From Oscillospiraceae bacterium (GTDB taxonomy: Bacteria > Bacillota_A > Clostridia > Monoglobales > WRBX01), in the NCBI GenBank assembly GCA_009784335.1, contig WRBX01000001.1, forward strand, positions 1 to 29,017: a stretch of 29,017 bases of DNA, read 5' to 3'. The position numbers were made by a program, and so were the translations under genes. Each line of letters starts with the position of its first letter. The first letter of the stretch is position 1. The notes beneath the pieces are model-generated. The model did not search any database. It was not told where the DNA came from and was given only the letters and a program-made list of their open reading frames with translations. Below are positions 23,887 through 29,017 of this stretch, in pieces.

Positions 23887-24914
23887 TCCATCCTTTTAAG
23901 CCGGGCATATATCCAATAACCGCCGAAATATTCATTAGTCCGCACCTCAGGAAACCCCACAAGCTCATAGCCGGGATAATTCTGCGCAAACCACGCATAG
24001 CAATATTGCTTGTCATTTGCTATCTTGCCGGCCGTCCGCTTGCCAGCTTTCCTATCGCGCATCTTCGCTGATTTGTGCGGCATATGTAAATTCCTCGAAT
24101 GTGTAAAAGATTTCTCATATTCCTTCTTGTATTTATAGTCCTTCGATAAATATCCCGCTAATCCATAAAGCTTGTCCGGCACAACAAACTTCGCACTATT
24201 AGAGCGCCCAAACTTCCAAAAAGCCTGCACAATTTCCGTGTTAGGAAAGTTAATCACTAAATGATGATGAAAGCGCTCATTCTCTGATTGTTCAACCACA
24301 AGCAAATATTTAATAGCCTCCATCGGCGCCGATAAATTTTGCGCCAAATAAAAAGCGATAGTGTTAAAATTCCCCTTAATTCGCTTTCCTTGTTCATATT
24401 CTTTTAATGCTTGTAAAAATGTTATGTAGCTTATCTTTGCCGGTTGCACTTGCAAAAAATCAATCTGCATAAGCTCCCAAAAATATTCATTCACCCGCTC
24501 CGCTAGGCGCACCATCCGCTTTTTATAACTCTCAAAATCTCTGTATGCTTGCTTATAATCCTGCGGCAAGTGCCTATTATCATAAGTCAGCGTAGCCCAC
24601 ACATTGCTAAAATGATAGAAGTTAGCATGCAAAAGCTGTGAAAATAACCGTTGGCGATTGCGCTGATTGATTTTCCTCTGCGCCTCCCCGGTCTTTTTCC
24701 GCTCCCGCTCCTTATTGTATTCCTTGCGCATGCCATGCGCAGGCATTGGATATATATCAGCCTCAAGAATTTGCCCGCAAGTCGTCTCCTTCACCCTGTA
24801 ATTACTTATATTTCCCGAAAGTGCCTCATTGCGCGCAAATTGCTCCCCCTCATATTCATAATCAAATATATTGCTCGGGTTATAATCAGCCCCTCGGCGC
24901 AAAGGTTTCACCAC
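23883..24914 (-). CDS. HUH-type rolling-circle replication initiator (Rep)
   Basis: This protein of about 343 residues should nick the element's origin and start rolling-circle replication. Motif 1 is VWATLTYD (105-112). The HUH metal motif is in RFHHHLVINF (His216/His218). The tyrosine motif is GLAGYLSKDYKYKK (Tyr255 as likely nucleophile, Lys258 nearby). A basic segment with SFTHSRNLHMPHKSAK follows, like small phage and plasmid Reps. The start is GTG 24914 or GTG 24911; AGAGGGGAG lies rather far upstream (about 14 bases). It is the only replication protein recognised in the element. Rep of this size is more usual in ssDNA phages and plasmids than in tailed phages. Confidence 0.8.
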   Translation of the reverse strand: MVKPLRRGADYNPSNIFDYEYEGEQFARNEALSGNISNYRVKETTCGQILEADIYPMPAHGMRKEYNKERERKKTGEAQRKINQRNRQRLFSQLLHANFYHFSNVWATLTYDNRHLPQDYKQAYRDFESYKKRMVRLAERVNEYFWELMQIDFLQVQPAKISYITFLQALKEYEQGKRIKGNFNTIAFYLAQNLSAPMEAIKYLLVVEQSENERFHHHLVINFPNTEIVQAFWKFGRSNSAKFVVPDKLYGLAGYLSKDYKYKKEYEKSFTHSRNLHMPHKSAKMRDRKAGKRTAGKIANDKQYCYAWFAQNYPGYELVGFPEVRTNEYFGGYWIYARLKRME

Positions 24915-24946
24915 ACTTTCGTTTGCAGCTCCCCTCTACATTTTAC

Positions 24947-25126
24947 CTAAACTCTACCAGCTATAAGAATTAGGCATTTCTTAATTTCTTCCAACTTCTC
25001 AACAATATTCTCAGTTCTCAAAAGCTCACGCCTAAGATTCCAAAGCTCTTCATCGCAATTTATCTTCCCCCGGCACTCGCACCTTCTCTTTGGCCATCCA
25101 CAATTCTTGCATGGCTTATACATCAT
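24947..25126 (-). CDS. Cys-rich mini-protein (59 residues)
   Basis: This frame starts at ATG 25126 (or the adjacent ATG 25123) after GAGGAGTGAGG and overlaps the end of the upstream gene by 11 bases. It opens MMYKPCKNCGWPKRRCECRG, with Cys6, Cys9, Cys16, Cys18 and Cys24 as probable zinc ligands, followed by a charged helix. It ends 32 bases before the Rep start. Its function is unknown; it may be a nucleic-acid-binding or adaptor protein of the early operon. Confidence 0.7.
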   Translation of the reverse strand: MMYKPCKNCGWPKRRCECRGKINCDEELWNLRRELLRTENIVEKLEEIKKCLILIAGRV

Positions 25127-25325
25127 TCCTCACTCCTCTGCAAGCAGGACATTTAACGAATTTTCCTATACTCCATCCATAAGTCCTTAATGCTGTTTTA
25201 TATCGTTCTGCCGTCCACGATGCTATGTTATTTGCTGTAATATCTCCACTATGTCCTACTTCTGTGCAATTACAAATATCACAAGTGCATGCCCACTCTT
25301 GATACCTGTTATTAGTAAATCCCAT
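25116..25325 (-). CDS. Cys-rich mini-protein (69 residues)
   Basis: The ATG at 25325 shares one base with the upstream stop (TAATG) and has TGGAG about 10 bases upstream. This is preferred over an ATG 30 bases earlier. The product starts MGFTNNRYQEWACTCDICNC, with Cys13, Cys15, Cys18 and Cys20, and ends KCPACRGVRNDV with Cys59 and Cys62. The two clusters flank a helix (ASWTAERYKTALRTYGW), the layout of a single zinc-binding domain. No known function. Confidence 0.72.
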   Translation of the reverse strand: MGFTNNRYQEWACTCDICNCTEVGHSGDITANNIASWTAERYKTALRTYGWSIGKFVKCPACRGVRNDV

Positions 25326-25585
25326 TATTCCACGCTCCAATCTAATTTTACCCAACTCGGTTTATATTCCTCTAAATGCCTAATTAAATCGTTAATCGCA
25401 CATTTTTGACACCTGCTACACATTTCTTGAATATTCATTGCCCAAAATGGCTGTCCGTCATATATATTCATATAAATAATTAGTGGTTTTTCGTAATTAA
25501 GTTTGATTTCCATTCCGCTTGGGGTGTCTAAAATTGCCATACATTGTTTGCAATACTCCTCGTTTTTCCATTTATCTTTGCTCAT
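25325..25585 (-). CDS. Cys-rich mini-protein (86 residues)
   Basis: This 86-residue protein has CKQC (Cys12, Cys15) and CSRC plus a further Cys (56, 59, 62) around a beta-rich centre (EIKLNYEKPLIIYMNIYDG). The ATG overlaps the upstream stop by four bases with GAGTGAGG before it. Its second CxxC and the C-terminal LDWSVE recall the QRIDWSEE end of the preceding gene. It is probably a zinc ribbon of unknown function. Confidence 0.72.
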   Translation of the reverse strand: MSKDKWKNEEYCKQCMAILDTPSGMEIKLNYEKPLIIYMNIYDGQPFWAMNIQEMCSRCQKCAINDLIRHLEEYKPSWVKLDWSVE

Positions 25586-25836
25586 TCCTCACTCCAATCA
25601 ATGCGCTGTCCGCAACTAGGACAAAAATTGCAATTATTTTTATCTATTGCAATCCATAATCCCTCATTACCACAAGGGCAAGTTGGCGTTCCATTTATAT
25701 TTATCGGCTTAACCGTAATTTGTTTTTCTAATGCCCATTTTGATATATCGTTAGATTTTTTTAAGTTGGCATTTGGTGTTGAAAGCACATTTATCACACG
25801 AGCATTTTTAATATCGTCTTGTGTATAATCAATCAT
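25582..25836 (-). CDS. Zinc-ribbon mini-protein (84 residues)
   Basis: This product starts MIDYTQDDIKNARVINVLST and ends with TCPCGNEGLW (Cys53, Cys55) and NFCPSCGQRIDWSEE (Cys72, Cys75), a clear zinc ribbon. ATG 25836 is chosen because it overlaps the upstream stop by one base (TAATG). A GTG nine bases further up is part of the GGTGGAG site. The CPSCGQRIDW ending is common in small clostridial phage proteins, whose role is unknown. Confidence 0.74.
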   Translation of the reverse strand: MIDYTQDDIKNARVINVLSTPNANLKKSNDISKWALEKQITVKPININGTPTCPCGNEGLWIAIDKNNCNFCPSCGQRIDWSEE

Positions 25837-25970
25837 TATCTCCACCGCCTTATCCTTCTATTTAACCAATAAACCCAATAAATCAATCCTGTAATAACAA
25901 AAATAACTACTCCTAAACAACAAGCTGAAAAAAACAATACAAAAAAACAATCTAATACTAAATCAATCAT
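25836..25970 (-). CDS. Small membrane peptide (44 residues)
   Basis: This short frame encodes a very hydrophobic peptide starting MIDLVLDCFFVLFFSACC, with one or two membrane spans and ending with a basic tail (NRRIRRWR). Its stop shares one base with the next start, and its start lies inside the end of the 20-residue frame upstream. It fits the continuous overlapping series of the early operon. Function unknown. Confidence 0.6.
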   Translation of the reverse strand: MIDLVLDCFFVLFFSACCLGVVIFVITGLIYWVYWLNRRIRRWR

Positions 25971-26025
25971 TATTCCACTCCAATCTCTGCCCACAGCAAT
26001 AACAATAAATTTTTTCTATCCTCAT
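25963..26025 (-). CDS. Very small Cys-rich ORF (20 residues)
   Basis: An ATG at 26025, with AAAAGGGAG upstream, opens a 20-codon frame containing CYCCGQRLEW. The ending closely resembles CPSCGQRIDW of the 84-residue protein, as if only one half of a zinc ribbon were kept. It overlaps the next gene by eight bases. It could be a real micro-protein or a degraded remnant. Confidence 0.42.
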   Translation of the reverse strand: MRIEKIYCYCCGQRLEWNND

Positions 26026-26026
26026 T

Positions 26027-26143
26027 TCATACACTCCCTTTTGAGAACAACCATTTCTTTGCTCCTTTTTTAGAATCAAACATAAATAAAAAGATAAAAC
26101 CTATCGCGAGGGGATTTGAAAACGCCGCTCCGCTCGTTTTCAC
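26027..26143 (-). CDS. Possible small membrane peptide (38 residues)
   Basis: GTG 26143 opens a 38-codon frame with a hydrophobic span (NPLAIGFIFLFMF) and a basic end (KKGAKKWLFSKGSV). It ends one base before the next ATG. A second frame, in phase with it (26245-26147, 32 codons, MKSICFFGLVICINL start), lies upstream beyond a TGA. Together they may be one gene broken by a stop. The ribosome sites are weak. The stretch 26026-26258 holds nothing else that I can support. Confidence 0.33.
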   Translation of the reverse strand: MKTSGAAFSNPLAIGFIFLFMFDSKKGAKKWLFSKGSV

Positions 26144-26258
26144 CCCTCACACTCCCCAAACTTTCCCCACCAACCACTCAACCCTATCCTTCGTGGCCGT
26201 TAAGTTAATACATATTACAAGCCCAAAAAAGCAAATGCTTTTCATATTTCAAAAATGC

Positions 26259-26492
26259 CTATATCAATGCTCTTTTAGTCCTTAGCTCTGCCTTGAAATC
26301 TCTCTCTCTCTGCCTGTCAAATTCCTTGCGCTCCCGCCTGCGTTTTTCATAGTGCGCCCTGGTGCGCCTATTTTCCAAAACAGTAATGTCAAATGCCTTA
26401 TAAATCACATATCCAATCGCAAAACCCACAATCCCAAAATTCAAAGCCACTTGCCACATAGCCTGCAAAATCAAATAACTATTCGCTAACAT
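26259..26492 (-). CDS. Small membrane protein with basic cytoplasmic tail (77 residues)
   Basis: The frame starts MLANSYLILQAMWQVALNF, has one membrane span (about 12-32, ending GYVIYKAF), and then a strongly charged tail rich in Arg/Glu (about 38-77). ATG 26492 has AGAGAGGAG upstream and overlaps the end of the preceding gene by 14 bases. The longer open frame upstream has no ribosome site. Function unknown; it might be an early membrane-associated effector. Confidence 0.68.
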   Translation of the reverse strand: MLANSYLILQAMWQVALNFGIVGFAIGYVIYKAFDITVLENRRTRAHYEKRRRERKEFDRQRERDFKAELRTKRALI

Positions 26493-26772
26493 GCTTTTTC
26501 TCCTCTCTGAGCAAACTTGCGCCGCAATGGTCGCAAAACTTTGCGTCGGTATTGATATCAAAATCCTTGCCGCAATCGTTGCAATAAATCTTTTCATTCG
26601 CCGGGGAATAATCTCCTTGTCCGTGAACCTCAATTGAAATATGCGAAAACGGATGATGAAGGCTACATTGGCAACACTTCCACGCAATAACTCGCGTCAT
26701 TTCGTCATTTAGCACACTCTGAAACTCCATGCTCGCACAATTCGGATTCCTGCACTTAATCTCTTTTTTCAT
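26479..26772 (-). CDS. Multi-zinc-ribbon protein (97 residues)
   Basis: This protein starts MKKEIKCRNPNCASMEF and carries four Cys pairs: Cys7/Cys12, Cys33/Cys36, Cys64/Cys67 and Cys80/Cys83. They would form two zinc ribbons, the second being YCNDCGKDF and FCDHCGASLL. ATG 26772 overlaps the upstream stop by four bases and has GAGGGG upstream. Such double ribbons bind nucleic acid or protein partners; the exact role is unknown. Confidence 0.76.
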   Translation of the reverse strand: MKKEIKCRNPNCASMEFQSVLNDEMTRVIAWKCCQCSLHHPFSHISIEVHGQGDYSPANEKIYCNDCGKDFDINTDAKFCDHCGASLLREEKKHVSE

Positions 26773-27002
26773 AAGCTTGTCCCCTCGTCTCCGCCGCATA
26801 ATAGGCATTCCTTGCCCTTCTCATGCCACCAATTGCATAAAGGGCACTTCACAATCCGAAGCCTAAGTTCGTTTAGGCACTTCGGGCAGTCAGCCGCCAC
26901 ATCCTTAAACATCCCACTAAGCCCTTGCTCTCCCATTTCCGCAAGCTCTTTGTAAATTTCCTCCTTGCGCTTTAATTCTTGATACTCTTGCCTCGCGTCC
27001 AT
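26769..27002 (-). CDS. Multi-zinc-ribbon protein (77 residues)
   Basis: An N-terminal coiled-coil helix (MDARQEYQELKRKEEIYKEL) precedes three CxxC pairs: Cys39/Cys42, Cys53/Cys56 and Cys66/Cys69, with NWWHEKG between the last two. AGGAGG lies nine bases before ATG 27002. It is followed directly by the 97-residue zinc-ribbon gene. Function unknown. Confidence 0.78.
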   Translation of the reverse strand: MDARQEYQELKRKEEIYKELAEMGEQGLSGMFKDVAADCPKCLNELRLRIVKCPLCNWWHEKGKECLLCGGDEGTSL

Positions 27003-27033
27003 AGCTTTTTCCTCCTATTTTTATTTCCCCCAA

Positions 27034-27195
27034 CTATTTCCTTTTTCTAAACTTGTCGGCCTCCGGGCAAGTCGCAAAATGTGTTTGCTTTAATTCATTA
27101 AAATTCATCGGCATAAGCTTTCCATTTTTCGTCTTAACCCAAAAAATATCTTCACCACAGGCCCGGCACTTCGCCCTTCCCAAATTTTCTTCCAT
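27034..27195 (-). CDS. Zinc-finger mini-protein (53 residues), first gene of the early operon
   Basis: The 53-residue product has CRACG (Cys10, Cys13), FWVKTKNGKLMPM and HFATC (His39, Cys43), a C2HC-type finger pattern seen in small phage proteins. GAAAGGA lies about eight bases before ATG 27195. It is the rightmost gene of the minus-strand early operon, preceded by a 14-bp inverted repeat. Thirty-one bases separate it from the next gene. Confidence 0.74.
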   Translation of the reverse strand: MEENLGRAKCRACGEDIFWVKTKNGKLMPMNFNELKQTHFATCPEADKFRKRK

Positions 27196-27215
27196 CGAAT
27201 ATATCCTTTCACTAA

Positions 27216-27254
27216 ATAACGGAACTGCCCCCTCTAGTTAGGCAGTTCCGTTAT
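27216..27254. repeat. Perfect 14-bp inverted repeat in early-operon leader
   Basis: ATAACGGAACTGCC (27216-27229) is the exact inverse complement of GGCAGTTCCGTTAT (27241-27254), with an 11-base spacer. It lies just upstream of the first early gene. No T-run follows on either side, so an operator or a leader RNA hairpin is more likely than a terminator. A weaker GCGG/CCGC hairpin follows at 27257-27268. Confidence 0.75.
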
Positions 27255-27278
27255 CAGCGGCGCACCGCAAATTAACAA
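27250..27278 (-). promoter_or_regulatory. Weak candidate promoter for the early operon
   Basis: Minus-strand TTGTTA (27273-27278), 17 bases, GATAAC (27250-27255) is the best match I find upstream of the early genes. Its -10 box would overlap the inverted repeat 27216-27254, making that repeat a good operator position. Both boxes are poor matches to the consensus. Confidence 0.25.
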
Positions 27279-27335
27279 AAATATAACTAGAGGAGTATCA
27301 AAAAAAACCGGTCATTTCTAACCGGATTTCATAAC

Positions 27336-27381
27336 TTTCAATATTTGGTTTTAACTAGTTCCGTGAAACGATGGCCTATCC
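27336..27381. other. attR, right element/host junction
   Basis: The left part is element DNA with the arm 27336-27360, an imperfect inverted copy (20 of 25) of 430-454. The right part is dpaB coding sequence. The shared GATGG is at 27370-27374, and the likely crossover AA at 27367-27368. Across this junction the dpaB frame is closed by TGA at 27364-27366, so the 3' fragment cannot be read from the element side. Confidence 0.8.
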
Positions 27382-27558
27382 ACCAATGCCCGCAATATCG
27401 GCGACTTACTTAACAAAAAAAATATCTATTTCATCCCCTTCGGCCAAGACGACCCCAAAGGCAAACCCAACTCGCTCAAATTTGATAATGATAAAATAGT
27501 AGATACAATTAAACTGGCACTTTCTAATAAGCAAATTCAACCGATAATTAGTGGTTAG
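27370..27558 (+). pseudogene. dpaB: Dipicolinate synthase subunit B, 3' part
   Basis: This frame encodes the missing C-terminal 62 residues: DGLSTNARNIGDLLNKKNIY, then FIPFGQDDPKGKPNSL and a short tail to TAG 27556-27558. It is the SpoVFB C-terminus and continues exactly from Asn130 of the 5' part, giving 192 residues after excision. It has no start codon or ribosome site of its own. The reading frame is undamaged, which suggests that restored DpaB is still under selection. Confidence 0.93.
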
Positions 27559-27621
27559 TGACTAGTGACTAGTGGTTAGAATGCGCCTAAACTAGCCACT
27601 AGCCACTAATCACTAGCCACT
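27550..27621. repeat. Long hairpin made of TAGTGRYT-like heptads
   Basis: A 30-base arm (27550-27579) and its near-inverse (27592-27621) match at 26 of 30 positions around a 12-base loop. Each arm is built of tandem 7-base units such as TAGTGAC and TAGTGGT. The arm begins inside the last codons of dpaB and includes its stop. It may be a mobile or expanding chromosomal repeat, and could act as a transcript-end structure between dpaB and asd. Confidence 0.8.
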
Positions 27622-27623
27622 TG

Positions 27624-27657
27624 TTGACAAAAGAGGCTTTTTGTTTTAATGTATAAT
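27624..27657 (+). promoter_or_regulatory. Possible promoter for asd
   Basis: TTGACA (27624-27629) and TATAAT (27652-27657) are perfect boxes but 22 bases apart, too wide for sigma-A. TTTAAT (27645-27650) gives a 15-base spacer instead. An internal promoter would keep asd expressed while dpaB is interrupted. Weak evidence. Confidence 0.25.
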
Positions 27658-27673
27658 GGAAGGATTGATAGAT

Positions 27674-28663
27674 TTGAAAACTTACAAAATAGCTGTTGTC
27701 GGCGCCACCGGCATGGTCGGCCGCACATTCTTAAAAGTTTTGGAAGAAAAGTGTTTCCCGAATTGTGAATATACCCTATTCTCGTCCGCGCGCTCTGCCG
27801 GCAAAGAGATTGATTTCATGGGCGAAAAATATATTTGCCGCGAGCTCACCGAAACCTCCTTCAATGAAGGATTCGATATTGCGCTTTTTTCAGCGGGCGG
27901 TGCAACCAGCGCCAAATTCGCTCCAATCGCTGCTGCAAAAGGCTGTGTGGTTATCGATAATTCAAGCCATTTTCGCATGGACGAATCCGTGCCCCTCATT
28001 GTCCCCGAAGTAAATCCCGAGGCGCTCGCGCAGCACAAAGGCATCATCGCCAACCCCAATTGCTCCACCATTCAGGCCATGGTCGCCCTCGCCCCGCTGC
28101 ACAAAAAATATGGCATCCGCCGCATTATTTATTCCACCTATCAAGCCGTTAGCGGCGCCGGCGTGGAAGGCGTCCGCGATCTCGAGCGCACCGCAAAGGG
28201 CGAGGCTCCCGAAAAATGGCCGCACTCGATTTACAATAATTGCCTGCCTCATATCGATGTTTTCCTCGATAATGGCTACACAAAAGAAGAGCAAAAAATG
28301 ATAGATGAAACCCATAAAATCTTGGGAGATAAGAGCATCGGCGTGACGGCTACAACCGTGCGCGTGCCTATTTTGAATTCCCATTCCGAAAGCATAAACA
28401 TCGAGCTCGCTCGCAAATTTGAAGTGGAAGATATTAAAGAACTCCTTAAAAACAGCGATGGAATCACTCTTTATGACGATGTCGAAAATAACATCTACCC
28501 GCTGGCGACCATCGCAACCGATTCCGATAGCACCTTCGTCGGCCGCATCCGCCGCGATTTCTCGCAGCCGCGCACCCTCAATATGTGGGTTGTCGCCGAT
28601 AATATCCGCAAAGGCGCCGCCACCAACGCAGTGCAAATCGCAGAATTATTGATTGCAAAATAG
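27674..28663 (+). CDS. asd: Aspartate-semialdehyde dehydrogenase
   Basis: This 329-residue cytosolic enzyme reduces aspartyl phosphate to aspartate semialdehyde, feeding lysine, diaminopimelate and dipicolinate synthesis. It shows the NADP-binding start KIAVVGATGMVG, SSARSAGK, the catalytic NPNCST (Cys130), SGAGVEGVRDL and the second catalytic site around NSHSE (His237). TTG 27674 is preferred as start: GGAAGG (27658-27663) lies 10 bases upstream, and the N-terminus MKTYKIAVVGATG is typical. The ATG at 27656 would overlap that ribosome site and add six residues. The dpaB-asd order matches Bacillus. Confidence 0.95.
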   Translation: MKTYKIAVVGATGMVGRTFLKVLEEKCFPNCEYTLFSSARSAGKEIDFMGEKYICRELTETSFNEGFDIALFSAGGATSAKFAPIAAAKGCVVIDNSSHFRMDESVPLIVPEVNPEALAQHKGIIANPNCSTIQAMVALAPLHKKYGIRRIIYSTYQAVSGAGVEGVRDLERTAKGEAPEKWPHSIYNNCLPHIDVFLDNGYTKEEQKMIDETHKILGDKSIGVTATTVRVPILNSHSESINIELARKFEVEDIKELLKNSDGITLYDDVENNIYPLATIATDSDSTFVGRIRRDFSQPRTLNMWVVADNIRKGAATNAVQIAELLIAK

Positions 28664-28666
28664 TAG

Positions 28667-28686
28667 GGGCGCGCCTTGGTGCGTCC
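28667..28686. repeat. Short G+C hairpin after asd
   Basis: GGGCGCGC (28667-28674) pairs with GTGCGTCC (28679-28686) as an 8-bp stem with two G-U pairs and a CTTG loop, three bases after the asd stop. No T-run follows. It resembles dispersed G+C palindromes found between genes in related genomes. Confidence 0.5.
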
Positions 28687-28708
28687 GAATATGGAGGGGA
28701 AATTTTAA

Positions 28709-29017
28709 ATGTTAAAACGAGAAGATGAAAGAGTAATTGCCGTATATAACATTGACAGGCATGGATATGTTAAGGCATTCGAATTTCATAAAGTTGACTT
28801 GATGCGAGATAAACTTGGTTACTATGAGCCCAAAAGAGTTCTTGGAAAGCCAGCGCCTCATGAAGATACACCTTGGCCTATGAAAGGATATGTCACAAAT
28901 TATGGAAGACTAATTGATACACCAATGAGAATCGATTATTATGCAGAAAAGAACTGGTTAAAAAATAACTGGTGGTATTCAATCAAGTTTAAAAATAACT
29001 ATGGAGAAGAATATGAC
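28709..29017 (+). CDS. Unidentified protein, N-terminal part (window-truncated)
   Basis: The frame starts at ATG 28709 with GGAGGGG upstream and stays open to the window end (103 residues). The product begins MLKREDERVIAVYNIDRHGY and contains PHEDTPWPMKGYVTNYGRLI and NWLKNNWWYSIKF, rich in aromatic and charged residues. No membrane span or catalytic motif is visible. The DNA is more A+T-rich than asd. I do not recognise the family. Confidence 0.7.
   Translation, partial: MLKREDERVIAVYNIDRHGYVKAFEFHKVDLMRDKLGYYEPKRVLGKPAPHEDTPWPMKGYVTNYGRLIDTPMRIDYYAEKNWLKNNWWYSIKFKNNYGEEYD

Larger units (their letters stand above)
425..27369. mobile_element. Prophage / intervening element inserted in dpaB (26,945 bp)
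   Basis: The element is bounded by the two dpaB fragments and by the shared GATGG. It encodes a serine recombinase at its left edge, a full podovirus-like head, portal, terminase and lysis set, a tail fibre, an HUH Rep and an early operon of small proteins. Apart from the lipoprotein gene (2500-3081), all recognised genes run on the minus strand, opposite to dpaB. Excision at the junctions restores dpaB in frame with no extra or lost codon. No transposase, frameshift or deletion of a core virion gene was seen, so the element may still be functional. The exact ends are uncertain by about one base. Confidence 0.92.

Noticed and set aside
26147..26245. 32-codon ORF starting MKSICFFGLV
   Set aside because: No ribosome site, and it stops in phase just before the 38-codon frame; too weak to list as a gene by itself.
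26493..26687. Upstream extension of the 77-residue membrane protein to a 142-residue frame
   Set aside because: The extension lacks a ribosome site and overlaps almost all of the 97-residue zinc-ribbon gene; the ATG at 26492 has a good site.
27301..27325. CCGGT/ACCGG hairpin with T-run on the minus strand near attR
   Set aside because: The stem is only five base pairs with a mismatch next to it, and no minus-strand gene lies upstream for it to terminate.
27624..27657. Perfect TTGACA and TATAAT before asd as a strong promoter
   Set aside because: Spacing is 22 bases, well outside the sigma-A range; kept only as a weak candidate.
27962..28636. A long open frame on the minus strand inside asd
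   Set aside because: It lies wholly opposite a clearly conserved enzyme gene, has no ribosome site and is low-complexity in pattern; it is a frame shadow of G+C-rich coding sequence.
1..29017. CRISPR array, tRNA or rRNA genes
   Set aside because: No regularly spaced direct repeats, no cloverleaf with a T-arm GTTCRA-type motif and no rRNA-like stretch were noticed on either strand.

Overview
The window carries a nearly complete tailed prophage of about 26.9 kb inserted in the sporulation gene dpaB (spoVFB, dipicolinate synthase subunit B) of an endospore-forming Firmicute, most likely an uncultured Clostridia lineage. The host is inferred from the gene order dpaA end - dpaB - asd, which matches the Bacillus spoVFA-spoVFB-asd order, and from the spore-specific function of dpaB. 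The dpaB 5' part (35-439) and 3' part (27370-27558) lie at the two ends of the window. Joining them at the shared GATGG removes 26,945 bp and restores an uninterrupted 192-residue DpaB frame. This is the arrangement of sporulation 'intervening' elements (skin in sigK, vfbin in spoVFB of Bacillus weihenstephanensis), and it is the main discovery candidate here.

Left edge (425-3110): attL, a large serine recombinase (591-2165, minus) preceded by an overlapping 55-residue ORF, and a control region where the recombinase promoter overlaps a divergent promoter for a plus-strand lipoprotein with a C-terminal Cys/His domain. A sigma-E-like promoter sequence also lies just upstream of the small ORF. 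Joining the element's ends reveals an attP with imperfect 25-bp inverted arms around a central AA.

Middle (3122-23551, all minus): a podovirus-like virion and lysis module. In transcription order it holds a beta-helix tail fibre, a coiled-coil membrane protein, an r1t-type holin, an Amidase_3 endolysin, TerS, TerL, a small protein, portal, scaffold, coat (followed by a strong terminator), connector, a 2112-residue giant virion protein with a J-domain, a 741-residue tail-hub-like protein and a 434-residue Ala/Gln-rich protein. No tail tube, sheath or tape-measure gene is seen. A 29-bp repeat precedes two of the virion genes. A duplicated C-terminal peptide lies in frame just after the tail-fibre stop.

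Right part (23614-27369, all minus): a tightly overlapping early operon of very small genes, at least eight of them with paired CxxC or CxC motifs, plus small membrane peptides, leading into an HUH rolling-circle Rep. No repressor, antirepressor, polymerase, helicase or SSB gene was recognised. The right flank (27370-29017) holds the dpaB 3' end, a long heptad-built hairpin, asd, and an unidentified partial gene.
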